Part shown: in pieces, positions 28,062-35,809 of the stretch
How the letters are laid out: every line of letters starts with the position of its first letter
Numbering within the stretch: position 1 is the first letter of the stretch
Source of the DNA: an uncultured Collinsella sp.
Lineage (GTDB): Bacteria > Actinomycetota > Coriobacteriia > Coriobacteriales > Coriobacteriaceae
Reading direction: 5' to 3'
Length of the DNA: 64,000 bases
Assembly: GCA_900540895.1 (NCBI GenBank)
Contig: UQHV01000002.1
Location: forward strand, 77,325-141,324
The notes under the pieces: model-generated
What the model was told of the DNA's origin: nothing
Seen by the model: the letters and a program-made list of their open reading frames with translations, nothing else
Database searches by the model: none
Translations under genes and position numbers: made by a program

Positions 28062-28514
28062 ATGATGAACGCAACGAATATGGTCCAGGGAAACCTTGCC
28101 CTTAAACTCGAGACGCCTGCAGAACCCACTTTTACGGTTGTTCAGGGTGGCCGCTCCGGCTTTCAGCCTTTGACCGTAAAGCCTGCTCGCAATCAGCAGG
28201 CTGTAGTTGCGCCGGCCCGCGTTGCCCTGAAGGTTCCGACGATTGTCGCCGTTGCCGTTGCGCTTACGCTCTTCGTTGTCCTCGCTACGTCGGTCTTTAG
28301 CGCTCGTCACGCCGCGTATGCCGAGTCCGTTTCCAACGTTACCTACGAGACTATTCGCGTTCAGCCTGGTGATTCTCTTTGGTCGCTTGCCGAGGAATAT
28401 CCTATCGAAGGCCTTTCCACGCAAGAGACTTCCGACATGATCCGTAACGTCAATCATCTGGAGCATGGTTCGCTCGCCGCCGGTGCGCATCTTAAGGTTC
28501 CTGCTCGTTCGTAA
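28062..28514 (+). CDS. LysM membrane protein, probable SOS cell-division suppressor (YneA-like)
   Basis: 150 residues: cytoplasmic N-terminus, one transmembrane helix at about 58-80 (TIVAVAVALTLFVVLATSVF), and a C-terminal LysM domain at about 96-148 (IRVQPGDSLWSLAEEYP). This architecture, and divergence from lexA with LexA boxes between, matches YneA of Bacillus and DivS-type SOS division inhibitors. The function is inferred from context. GAGAGGAG precedes ATG 28062; an ATG immediately after at 28065 is an alternative. Confidence 0.8.
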   Translation: MMNATNMVQGNLALKLETPAEPTFTVVQGGRSGFQPLTVKPARNQQAVVAPARVALKVPTIVAVAVALTLFVVLATSVFSARHAAYAESVSNVTYETIRVQPGDSLWSLAEEYPIEGLSTQETSDMIRNVNHLEHGSLAAGAHLKVPARS

Positions 28515-28565
28515 TCATTATCGCGCTGCGCATGGTACCCTTGTTATCGTTTAAGAGGAGGTACC

Positions 28566-29009
28566 ATGCGCTGTCCCAAATGTGGCAAGGCACATACCCG
28601 CGTCGTTGATTCCCGTATGCAGGAGTCAAATAACACCATTAAGCGCCGTCGCGAATGTTGCTCGTGTAACTATCGCTTTACAACGTTTGAGCGATGCGAA
28701 GACCCAATCGAGGTCATTAAGTCAGACGGAACCAAGCAGCGGTTCGATCGCAATAAGCTGCTCGTCGGCTTGATGCGCGCCACCATCAAGCGTGATATCG
28801 ATACTAAGAAGCTCAATGAGATTATCGACGACATCGAGGTCGAGCTGCGCTCTCGCACGCTGACGGCCGTCACGTCCCATGAGTTGGGTGACATGGTGCT
28901 CAAGCGCTTGGCCAAGATCGACAAGGTGGCCTACATCCGCTTTGCCTCGGTCTACCGCGATTTCAAAGACGTCGATGAGTTTCTGCAAGAGCTCGACAAG
29001 CTAAGGTGA
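28566..29009 (+). CDS. nrdR: Transcriptional repressor NrdR
   Basis: 147-residue repressor of ribonucleotide reductase genes. It has a zinc ribbon at 1-45 (MRCPKCGKAHTRVVDSR and RRRECCSCNYRFTTFE) and an ATP-cone at about 49-137. No ribonucleotide reductase gene lies in the window. It is 4 bp upstream of dut, so two nucleotide-pool genes are paired. Confidence 0.96.
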   Translation: MRCPKCGKAHTRVVDSRMQESNNTIKRRRECCSCNYRFTTFERCEDPIEVIKSDGTKQRFDRNKLLVGLMRATIKRDIDTKKLNEIIDDIEVELRSRTLTAVTSHELGDMVLKRLAKIDKVAYIRFASVYRDFKDVDEFLQELDKLR

Positions 29010-29013
29010 TTCC

Positions 29014-29457
29014 ATGCCCAACATTACCGTCAACATAAAGCGTCTCGACCCCACCGTCGAGCTTCCCAAATACGCCCATCCCACCGATGCCGGCTTGGAT
29101 TTGCGCTCCAACGAGGACTGCGTCCTGAAGCCCTTCGAACGTCGTCTGGTCTCTACTGGGCTGGCCATCGCCTTGCCCGATGGCTACGCCGGCTTCGTCC
29201 AGCCCCGCAGCGGCTTGGCCATCAAGCAGGGCCTGTCTATAGTTAACACGCCGGGCCTCATCGACGCCCACTACCGAGGAGAACTCAAGGTTATCCTCAT
29301 CAACCTGGACCCCTCCAACAACATCCAAATCAACAAAGGCGACCGCATAGCCCAGCTCGTCATCCAAGAAGTCCCCACGGTTAACCTCATAGAAGTAGAA
29401 GAACTAGACGAAACCGACCGAGGCAACGGAGGCTTCGGCTCCTCCGGCGTCGCCTAG
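29014..29457 (+). CDS. dut: Deoxyuridine 5'-triphosphate nucleotidohydrolase
   Basis: Hydrolyses dUTP to dUMP, keeping uracil out of DNA, 147 residues. Trimeric dUTPase motifs are visible: PTDAGLDLRS (motif 1), VQPRSGLAIKQG (2), NTPGLIDAHYRGEL (3), RIAQLVIQ (4) and RGNGGFGSSG (5). Codon use drifts toward AAC/ATA-rich at the 3' end, but the frame is intact. It is followed by a palindrome-rich gap. Confidence 0.96.
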   Translation: MPNITVNIKRLDPTVELPKYAHPTDAGLDLRSNEDCVLKPFERRLVSTGLAIALPDGYAGFVQPRSGLAIKQGLSIVNTPGLIDAHYRGELKVILINLDPSNNIQINKGDRIAQLVIQEVPTVNLIEVEELDETDRGNGGFGSSGVA

Positions 29458-29473
29458 GGGCGCTCGTATCCCT

Positions 29474-29577
29474 CCCGCCCGCCTCTCACACATATCATTC
29501 CATGCTCAAACATTCTCGCTTCGCTTCGCTCGCTGCGAAACTGCGCGTGGAACGATATGTGTGAGAGGCGGGCGGGC
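29474..29577 (-). repeat. Long stem-loop element 1
   Basis: Arms of 28 bp at about 29474-29501 and 29548-29577 are complementary except one position, which is a G-U pair on the - strand. The loop (29503-29547) carries a module beginning TGCTCAAACATTCTCGCTTC on the + strand. The same module occurs inverted in element 2. The loop here has an extra ~9-base repeat unit. Confidence 0.8.
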
Positions 29578-29609
29578 GGCTACTCGCTTGAAACAATATT
29601 TACTTTTCT

Positions 29610-29658
29610 AGTAAGCCGACGCTACAAAGGGACCGTCCCCTTGTAGCGTCGGCTTACT
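29610..29658. repeat. 49-bp near-perfect palindrome
   Basis: AGTAAGCCGACGCTACAA (29610-29627) pairs with TTGTAGCGTCGGCTTACT (29641-29658). The centre AGGGACCGTCCCC is itself complementary. It has no T tract, so a simple terminator is unlikely. Confidence 0.85.
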
Positions 29659-29734
29659 GTATTTATATTTTCTGGTTCCCCTTTGCAGATTTTACTGGTG
29701 GGGAATCTGGTATAGCTGCTAGTACGTTAACGCA

Positions 29735-29836
29735 GCTAGCCTGCGGGAGGCCCTATATATCGTCCCGCGCGCAGTTTCGCAGCGAAGCGAGAATGTTTGA
29801 GCACGGGATGATATATAGGGCCTCCCGCAGGCTAGC
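29735..29836 (+). repeat. Long stem-loop element 2
   Basis: 33-bp arms at 29735-29767 and 29804-29836 match except one G-U pair on the + strand. The 36-base loop contains the same module as element 1 in opposite orientation (GCAGTTTCGCAGCG ... GAATGTTTGAGCA). The outer arms share no sequence with element 1, but each is self-complementary. Confidence 0.8.
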
Positions 29837-29849
29837 GGACATTAAGACC

Positions 29850-31151
29850 CTAGCGAATATGCGCGGGTTTATCGCCCCAGTAGAAGCGGCAGAAGGCTCG
29901 TTTGCGCTTTTGGGGTTTGCCTACGAGCTCCATGGTTGCGATGGCTATATCTTCGGCTGCGTGGGGGCGGCGTAGTACTTCGCCGTTGATGAGTAGGGCT
30001 TTGAGTGATTCGGGATGATCGTGCAGATGGCGCAGAGTTACGATGAGTTCTCGTGCGGTGGTGACATGCATGCTGGCGCCCATGCCGGTAAGCATCGTGG
30101 TGTTGGCCTTTTCCTGACCGTATGATTTGCCCAGCAGGATCATCGGCAGATGAGCGCACAGGCACTCGGTGACGGTGAGTCCGCCCGATTTGAGGATTGC
30201 CAGGTCGCAGCCGTGCATGAGGGCCGCCATGTCGTCCACGTAGTCCAGAACCGTGACGTTGTCGAGCTTCATGGCGTCGAAGAGCGTCTTGAGGCGGGTG
30301 GCGTATTCCTCATCCTTGCCCGGCAAAAAGACAAAGTGCATGTCCTCGAAGCTGCGCAGGAAGGGGAGTGTGCGGTCCATCTCCGCGCGAAAGCGAACGT
30401 ACGGTTGAGGCAAACTGGCACCGGCCATCACCAACACAACGGTCTTGTCAGCGGGGAGATTGAACTTCTCGAGTTCTTCCTCGCGATTGTAGTCCGTATC
30501 AAACCCGGCGCGAATGGGGATGCCTGTAATGCGGATTTTGGTCTCGGGAACCTTACGGGGGCGAAGTGTCTCGGCCATAAATTCGTTGGCTACGCAGAAC
30601 ACGTCGGTGTCCTTGTGGGGCCAAAAGCCTTCGACTTCGTAATCGGTCGGCACGCAGATGACCGGGTAATCGATACCCGTGATGACGCGGGCGCCCACAG
30701 CGACGTTGGCCGCCGTAATGTGTGTTGCGACCACAGCTATGGGCCTGCGGGTCCGGACGTATTCGTTGAAGGCGGGGAACATAATTCGTGACCATGCTGT
30801 GCCGCCGCCCCAGAGCAGATGTCCTGTAAGCGTATATCGCCAGGTCAGGTCGTAAATGGGGCGTGTGGCTCCCGTAAAAGAAGCCGCGGTCTTATTACCA
30901 TCGAACCTAATGCGTCCAAAATCGAGGATATCTCGGACTTCGATCTCAATATCCTCAGGGATTCCCTTGGTGCCGCGGATAAGGTCAAATGCTTGTGCAA
31001 TCGCGTTGGCGGCGGCTTTGTGGCCCGATCCAACCGATGCGTGCACAATGGTTACCAGGGGTTTTTGTGTAGGCGAAACGGTCATTTGCTCCGGTTGGGG
31101 AGTGGCTTGCATGGGCAGGGGAGCGCTATTGCTCGTCTGCGTTTGATCCAT
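29850..31151 (-). CDS. UgtP/MGDG-synthase-like glycosyltransferase
   Basis: 433-residue GT28-type glycosyltransferase related to monogalactosyldiacylglycerol synthase and UgtP, which glycosylate diacylglycerol at the membrane. Hallmarks are HASVGSGHKAAANAIAQAF near residue 37 and the donor-binding LKSGGLTVTECLCAHLPMIL near residue 335. The first ~30 residues are a Gln/Pro/Thr-rich tail. AAGGGGAG precedes ATG 31151. It is divergent from trxB. A glycolipid anchor role is inferred. Confidence 0.85.
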   Translation of the reverse strand: MDQTQTSNSAPLPMQATPQPEQMTVSPTQKPLVTIVHASVGSGHKAAANAIAQAFDLIRGTKGIPEDIEIEVRDILDFGRIRFDGNKTAASFTGATRPIYDLTWRYTLTGHLLWGGGTAWSRIMFPAFNEYVRTRRPIAVVATHITAANVAVGARVITGIDYPVICVPTDYEVEGFWPHKDTDVFCVANEFMAETLRPRKVPETKIRITGIPIRAGFDTDYNREEELEKFNLPADKTVVLVMAGASLPQPYVRFRAEMDRTLPFLRSFEDMHFVFLPGKDEEYATRLKTLFDAMKLDNVTVLDYVDDMAALMHGCDLAILKSGGLTVTECLCAHLPMILLGKSYGQEKANTTMLTGMGASMHVTTARELIVTLRHLHDHPESLKALLINGEVLRRPHAAEDIAIATMELVGKPQKRKRAFCRFYWGDKPAHIR

Positions 31152-31268
31152 AGATAACTCCCCTTAATCTTTGTTTCGCAAAGAATCATTGTAGTGCATG
31201 AGTGTCACGTTTGCCTAAATTTGGGTATGAGCGCAAAGAACGCCAATCTTTCGACAGGAGGTCTCTTC

Positions 31269-32207
31269 ATGACTACCGATCAGCCGATCGATGTTGCGAT
31301 TATCGGTGGCGGCCCTGCGGGCTATGCTGCGGCCATTTATGCGGCGCGCTCCAACCTAACGACGACCGTGATTGAACAGGGCATGTCGGGCGGACAGATC
31401 GCCACGACCAATGAAGTCGAGAACTATCCGGGCATTCCGCTCTTGAGTGGCGCCGAACTCGGCGAGCGTTTTCAGCAGCATGCAGAGGGCCTGGGAGCGC
31501 AGGTCGCATGGAGCATGGTTACGGGTATCGATTACGATGCCGATGCAGCGCTGTTTACGGTGCATCACGACATGGGCGATACGCTGGCCTCGAGCGTTAT
31601 CGCTTGCATGGGTGCCACCCCGCGTCCGGCAGGTTTCGCTGGCGAGGATACGTATCGCGGTCGTGGCGTTTCATATTGCGCAACATGTGACGGCATGTTC
31701 TTCCGCGGCAAACAGGTCTTTGTAATCGGTGGTGGCAATTCGGCATGCGAAGAGGCACTGTTCCTGTCCGATATTGCCAGCAGCGTGACCATCGTGCTGC
31801 GCCGCGACCAGTTTCGTGCGCCTGATGGTGTTGTTCAGAAGGTGCTCGAAAAGGATAATATTACAGTTAGGTACCAAACTAGTATTGTGGAGCTTTCGGG
31901 CGAAGCCATGCCAACGACGATCACCTTTAAGGACAATGCATCCGGTGAGACTCATACCGAGTCATTTGAACCTGGCTCGTTTGGCATCTTTGTCTTTACG
32001 GGGACGCAGCCACATACCGAGCTTGTTGAGCATCTCGTCGATCTGGCTCCTGACGGAGGCATTGTCACCGACGATTCGATGGCCACCCGTACGCCCGGCT
32101 TATTCGCAGCCGGCGATATCCGTTCCAAGCGTTTACGCCAGGTTGTGACCGCCGTTTCTGACGGAGCCATAGCAGCAACTAGTGCATACGTGTTTCTCCG
32201 TGGATAA
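31269..32207 (+). CDS. trxB: Thioredoxin reductase
   Basis: 312-residue FAD/NADPH disulfide reductase. It has the FAD motif GGGPAGYAAAIYAARS near residue 15, redox pair CATC in SYCATCDGMFF near 138, NADPH motif GGGNSACEEA, and the C-terminal FAD segment FAAGDIRSKRLRQVVTA. An upstream in-frame start at 31194 is rejected because ACAGGAGGTC lies directly before ATG 31269. No thioredoxin gene is adjacent. A strong terminator follows. Confidence 0.95.
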   Translation: MTTDQPIDVAIIGGGPAGYAAAIYAARSNLTTTVIEQGMSGGQIATTNEVENYPGIPLLSGAELGERFQQHAEGLGAQVAWSMVTGIDYDADAALFTVHHDMGDTLASSVIACMGATPRPAGFAGEDTYRGRGVSYCATCDGMFFRGKQVFVIGGGNSACEEALFLSDIASSVTIVLRRDQFRAPDGVVQKVLEKDNITVRYQTSIVELSGEAMPTTITFKDNASGETHTESFEPGSFGIFVFTGTQPHTELVEHLVDLAPDGGIVTDDSMATRTPGLFAAGDIRSKRLRQVVTAVSDGAIAATSAYVFLRG

Positions 32208-32248
32208 GTACGATAATATATCTTATGTAAGGTTGCTATCTTTAAAAC

Positions 32249-32294
32249 AAAGTGGTTGGACGGTGCATCAATGTGCTGTCCAACCACTTTTACT
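32249..32294. terminator. Terminator after trxB
   Basis: AAAGTGGTTGGACGGTGCA pairs with the strand at 32272-32290 (17 or more bp), with A and T runs on both sides. It ends trxB and immediately precedes the DUF1836 operator/promoter region. Confidence 0.85.
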
Positions 32295-32301
32295 TGCCGG
32301 C

Positions 32302-32324
32302 TATATGGTATGCAAAACTAGATA
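32302..32324 (+). promoter_or_regulatory. Operator-like site upstream of DUF1836 regulator
   Basis: This 23-bp site matches 20 of 23 positions with 33976-33998 upstream of degV. The shared core is GTAT-N-CAAAACTAGATA. A -10-like TAGAAT lies at 32328-32333, so a protein bound here would cover the promoter. Autoregulation by the DUF1836 protein is inferred. Confidence 0.6.
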
Positions 32325-32362
32325 ACCTAGAATACAATATAGCTAATGAACGGAGGATCCTT

Positions 32363-32974
32363 ATGAACCACGCCAAACGCGTTATCCCGATGTCCGATAC
32401 ATCGGTCAGCATTAAGCCTGAGGATATTCAGCCCACTGTGCTGCCCGATGCATTTATTCAGTCCGATATCGTGCGCAAACTTAATACGTTGAGTCTGCCG
32501 CGCTATAACCAGTTGCCCAATGTGACGCTCTACCGCGACCAGGTTATTGAGTATGTTGCGCTGTGGATGGAGCCGCTGTCCATTTGCGTTGAGCAGCCTG
32601 TCATTACGCCATCGATGATCAATAACTACGTGAAGGTCGGCCTGGTGCCTGCTCCGGTCAAAAAGCAATATGGCCGCGAGCAGATTGCCCGCCTGATCGC
32701 TATCTGCATCTTTAAGCAGGTGCTACCTATTGCTGCGGTGCAGGCACTCTTTAACATTCAGCGTTTGAGCTACGATGCCCCGACGGCCTTTGATTATGTG
32801 GTCGATCAGCTCGAGGCATCGATTCGTTCGGCGTTTTCCGTCGAGCAGACGCCGGTTCCCGATACGGCGCATCAGGTAACGCGTGAGTCGCTGCTTGTGC
32901 GCAGCGCGGTTTCATCCTTCGTTTCGAAGGCTTACTTGATGAGCTATCTCAAGTTCAACGGGTTTAATAGCTAG
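32363..32974 (+). CDS. DUF1836 family (MerR-like HTH) regulator
   Basis: 203-residue DUF1836 protein. The segment ITPSMINNYVKVGLVPAP followed by KKQYGREQIARLIAICIFKQVLPI resembles a MerR-type winged helix in which a helix-turn-helix selects DNA. No effector domain is recognised. CGGAGGA precedes ATG 32363. A shared operator-like site in front of this gene and the convergent degV suggests they form one small regulatory circuit. Confidence 0.85.
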   Translation: MNHAKRVIPMSDTSVSIKPEDIQPTVLPDAFIQSDIVRKLNTLSLPRYNQLPNVTLYRDQVIEYVALWMEPLSICVEQPVITPSMINNYVKVGLVPAPVKKQYGREQIARLIAICIFKQVLPIAAVQALFNIQRLSYDAPTAFDYVVDQLEASIRSAFSVEQTPVPDTAHQVTRESLLVRSAVSSFVSKAYLMSYLKFNGFNS

Positions 32975-32983
32975 CCGACGTAT

Positions 32984-33034
32984 AAAACGGGCGGGACAAA
33001 GAGCCATCTGTCGCTTTGTCCCGCCCGTTTTTTT
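32984..33034. terminator. Bidirectional terminator between DUF1836 gene and degV
   Basis: AAAACGGGCGGGACAAAG (32984-33001) pairs with 33014-33031, with T7 on the + side and A4 on the - side. It serves two convergent genes. Confidence 0.9.
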
Positions 33035-33047
33035 GCTTGGTTGGACT

Positions 33048-33914
33048 TTATTTGCCCGAAGCTACGCCCATGCCGTAGCCGATGATTAGGCCGTGCATCT
33101 CGGCGTAATAGGAATCCAGGCCGTTGCAGGGCATGATGATGGTCTTGGAGCCGGGCCAATGTTCGACTATGCGATCAGTAAGCGCCTGGGCTCCAGCTTC
33201 GTTCTCAACGTGATCGATGATGACCTCACCGCCCGTAAAGCCCTCGGCTTCCATAGTGTCGATGATCTTGTTGAGCATCTTCTTTTCGCCACGCGTGTGC
33301 CCCACGAGTTCGATTTTACCGGCCTCACTCGCCGTGCCCAAAATGCGGATATTGAGCTTGTTGGCAATGACGCCGGCTGCCTTAGGGATACGTCCGGCTT
33401 TGGCGAGGTTTTCGTAATTGCACAAGCTGAAGAGGATTTTGCTGTTCTGCTCAAGGCTATCGAAGTATGCGCAAGCGTCCTCGAATGCGACATCCGGATT
33501 GCTTGCAAGATAGCGGTCAAACAGCAAGAAAATGAGGTCCATTTTGCCGCCAGCTGCGCGTGAATTGACTAGATGAATCTGTCGGTCGGGCTCCTCGGCA
33601 AGAACCATATCGCGAGCCGTGGCTGCTGCGTTGTAGCTGCCCGACACGCCCTCAGAGATCGGCATGCAGATGGTCTTGTCTGCCAATTTGAAGAGCTCGG
33701 CCCACTCCCCTACGCTGGGACAAGCGCTCGAAGAAGCGTTCGTCTCCGCCTGAACAGCGCAGTTGAGCTCATGAACATCGAGCGAAAGGTCATCGACGAA
33801 TTCACGCTCCCCCACTCGAATTTTGAGGGGCGCAAATGCAAAGGTGGTATGGGGCGCGGTCGGTTGCCAATCGCGGAGGTTACAGCTTGAATCTGAGATA
33901 AGTGCCCAGCTCAT
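33048..33914 (-). CDS. degV: DegV family fatty-acid-binding protein
   Basis: 288-residue DegV protein. The family binds a fatty acid between two domains, and some members serve the FakA/FakB fatty-acid kinase. It starts WALISDSSCNL (DSS motif). The loop MPISEGVSGSYNAAATARDM carries the carboxylate-binding serines, and RIPKAAGVIANKLNIRI is also typical. A fakA kinase gene is not in the window. A -10 TATAAT and a small inverted repeat lie just upstream, and the site shared with the DUF1836 gene lies beyond them. Confidence 0.9.
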   Translation of the reverse strand: MSWALISDSSCNLRDWQPTAPHTTFAFAPLKIRVGEREFVDDLSLDVHELNCAVQAETNASSSACPSVGEWAELFKLADKTICMPISEGVSGSYNAAATARDMVLAEEPDRQIHLVNSRAAGGKMDLIFLLFDRYLASNPDVAFEDACAYFDSLEQNSKILFSLCNYENLAKAGRIPKAAGVIANKLNIRILGTASEAGKIELVGHTRGEKKMLNKIIDTMEAEGFTGGEVIIDHVENEAGAQALTDRIVEHWPGSKTIIMPCNGLDSYYAEMHGLIIGYGMGVASGK

Positions 33915-33928
33915 AGAGGGTCCTTTCT

Positions 33929-33946
33929 AATTGTTCCCAAACAATT
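33929..33946 (-). promoter_or_regulatory. Inverted repeat and -10 box of degV
   Basis: AATTGTT-CCCA-AACAATT sits directly downstream of a TATAAT (- strand, 33944-33949) and 15 bp before the degV start. It could be an operator or a 5' mRNA hairpin. Confidence 0.55.
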
Positions 33947-33969
33947 ATAGCCTTCTTGCAGACCGATTG

Positions 33970-34004
33970 GGCCGCTATCTAGTATTCAAAACTAGATAGC
34001 GGCC
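33970..34004. promoter_or_regulatory. 14-bp perfect inverted repeat upstream of degV
   Basis: GGCCGCTATCTAGT (33970-33983) and ACTAGATAGCGGCC (33991-34004) flank a 7-base centre. Its inner 23 bp (33976-33998) are the copy of the site in front of the DUF1836 gene. No T tract follows on either strand, which argues for a protein-binding site over a terminator. Confidence 0.65.
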
Positions 34005-34014
34005 TGCACTAAAG

Positions 34015-34055
34015 GCAAAAGAATGGACCCCATGACTAAAAGCCACGAGGTCCAT
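34015..34055 (-). terminator. Terminator of the NlpC/P60 gene
   Basis: On the - strand ATGGACC pairs with GGTCCAT, with an additional inner TGGCT / AGTCA pairing, followed by TCTTTTG. It lies 24 bp after the peptidase stop. Confidence 0.7.
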
Positions 34056-34078
34056 ATCCGCTTGCTTTATCTGAATAC

Positions 34079-35206
34079 TTAGTAGCGCACGAAGATGTAG
34101 TTATTGTTCATGCCGGCGGCAACGGAGCTGATGATAACACCCGTGTTGTAGTCGGAAGCATGAATCATCTGACCACCACCGATGTAAATGCCGGTGTGGT
34201 ACGAGTTGACAACAACGTCACCGGGCTGCGGATCGGACACACGCGTCCAGCCCATAAAGGTGCCCGTGGTGCCCAGGCGGCAATAGCGACCAGTGAGACA
34301 ATAGCTAACAAAACCAGAGCAGTCGAAGCTGTTCGGGCCAATTCCGCCCCAGGAATAAGCGCAACCAAGCTTACTGTATGCACGCGAGACAACAGAACCG
34401 CCATCAACAGACTGGCTCGGAGCAGAAGGCGTCGGAGCCGGAGCGGGCGTGGAGGGCTGCGGCGTCGGAGCAGGTGCCGGCGTAGGAGCCGGAGTGTTGC
34501 CGCCCTGGTTGTTGTTATTGCTGGTCTGGCCACCGTTGTTGGTGTTCTCGGTCGTACCGGCAGTCTCGTTGCTCACCGTGGCCTTCTCGGCGGTGCTGGC
34601 GTTGATGCCAGCCTGCAGCGCGGCGTTGGCCTCGGCCTCGGCGGCAAGCTCGGCCTGCAGCTGTGAATCCAGAGAGTTTACGACGTTCTGGGCTTCAGCC
34701 TGCTGGGCGTTAAGCTCGTCGACCTTCTTTTGCGTGGCGGCGACGTTCTTCTCCTGCTCGGCCTGCTTATCGGTGAGCTGCTGCTTAAGCTCCTTGACCT
34801 CTTGAATGGTCTGAGCCTGCTTATCGGAAACTTTGCCGTAGTAGAACAGACGGTTGAGCATATCGCTCAGGTCGTCGACGCCCGTCAGAACCTGAAGTAG
34901 GCTCAGACCACCGGTCTTGTACTCGCCGGCGACATAGGTCGAGAGCTTAGCCTGACCATCGGCGATCTCCTGCTGCTTTTGCGTGATCTCGCCGGCAGTC
35001 TGATCGAGCGCCTGCGTCTGCGTGGCGAGCTCATCGTAAATCTGCTGAGTTTGGGTACCGATCTGCTCGAGCTTCGTACGAGCAGCGGCAAGGTCGGATG
35101 CGGTATCGGCGTAGGCAGGAGCCGCGAGGCCCAAGCCCAAAACACAAGCGAGGGTTGCCGTAGCAGCGCAGCGTGCCATGTTTTTGTGCGTGTTTGCTGT
35201 GCGCAT
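34079..35206 (-). CDS. Secreted NlpC/P60 peptidoglycan hydrolase with coiled coil
   Basis: 375 residues. A signal peptide ends near LGLAAPAYA (about 33), followed by a long coiled coil (about 35-200) like the PcsB/RipC-type hydrolase regulatory domain. Then come a Ser/Thr/Asn/Pro linker of about 55 residues and a C-terminal NlpC/P60 domain. The catalytic Cys is in NSFDCSGFVSYC, the His in YHTGIYIGGG and the third residue near MIHASDY. It probably cleaves stem peptides during cell separation. GGAAAGGAAG precedes ATG 35206. Confidence 0.92.
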   Translation of the reverse strand: MRTANTHKNMARCAATATLACVLGLGLAAPAYADTASDLAAARTKLEQIGTQTQQIYDELATQTQALDQTAGEITQKQQEIADGQAKLSTYVAGEYKTGGLSLLQVLTGVDDLSDMLNRLFYYGKVSDKQAQTIQEVKELKQQLTDKQAEQEKNVAATQKKVDELNAQQAEAQNVVNSLDSQLQAELAAEAEANAALQAGINASTAEKATVSNETAGTTENTNNGGQTSNNNNQGGNTPAPTPAPAPTPQPSTPAPAPTPSAPSQSVDGGSVVSRAYSKLGCAYSWGGIGPNSFDCSGFVSYCLTGRYCRLGTTGTFMGWTRVSDPQPGDVVVNSYHTGIYIGGGQMIHASDYNTGVIISSVAAGMNNNYIFVRY

Positions 35207-35238
35207 GTAGCTTCCTTTCCAGTAACTAAGGGTAACGG

Positions 35239-35769
35239 CTAGTCCACCGTCACCAGGCTAAAGAGCTCCACATCGTCATCAGACGGCGTGAGCTTCTCGC
35301 GCGGGTTGAGAAACGCAAGCTCAAGGATACAACCGTAACCGACAAGCTTTGCGCCCATATCTCGCACCAGTTTACCTGTTGCCTCGACGGTTCCGCCCGT
35401 CGCGACCAAGTCGTCCAGAATCAACACGGTATCTTTAGAGCTGATAGCGTCGGCATGGATCTCAATTGAATCGGTGCCGTACTCGAGCTCGTAGCTCTGG
35501 CTTACGGTCTCACGCGGCAGCTTGCCCGGTTTACGTGCGGGAACAAAGCCGGCGCCAAGGGCTACAGCCACCGGTACGCCAACCATAAAGCCGCGAGCCT
35601 CGGGACCCACGACCTTGGTGATTCCCATGCCGGCAAAGTGCTCGGCGAGGGCATCGGTCATGGCTTTGAGCGCCTCGGGATTGCCAAAGAGCGGCGTGAT
35701 GTCCTTAAAGATGACTCCGGGCTCGGGATAGTCGGGGATATCGACGATTTGAGATTCGAAGTCGTACAT
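35239..35769 (-). CDS. apt: Adenine phosphoribosyltransferase
   Basis: Salvages adenine to AMP with PRPP, 176 residues. The PRPP-binding motif is VLILDDLVATGGT. Family segments are IPDYPEPGVIFKDITPLF and GPEARGFMVGVPVA. ATG 35769 is preceded by GAAAGGG; five extra codons upstream (to 35784) are unlikely. It lies between the FtsR-like regulator and the hydrolase gene on the same strand. Confidence 0.96.
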   Translation of the reverse strand: MYDFESQIVDIPDYPEPGVIFKDITPLFGNPEALKAMTDALAEHFAGMGITKVVGPEARGFMVGVPVAVALGAGFVPARKPGKLPRETVSQSYELEYGTDSIEIHADAISSKDTVLILDDLVATGGTVEATGKLVRDMGAKLVGYGCILELAFLNPREKLTPSDDDVELFSLVTVD

Positions 35770-35809
35770 TGCATGCCCTTTCAATGGGTTGCCGAAATTT
35801 CGGCAGCGG

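Larger units (their letters stand above)
29458..29849. other. 392-bp convergent intergenic region of stacked palindromes
   Basis: No coding frame is supported. It holds two long stem-loop elements with a shared loop module (29474-29577 and 29735-29836), a separate 49-bp palindrome (29610-29658) and a small hairpin TAGCTGC / GCAGCTA at 29713-29738. It lies between the ends of dut (+) and the glycosyltransferase (-), so some of it may act as bidirectional termination. Confidence 0.75.
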
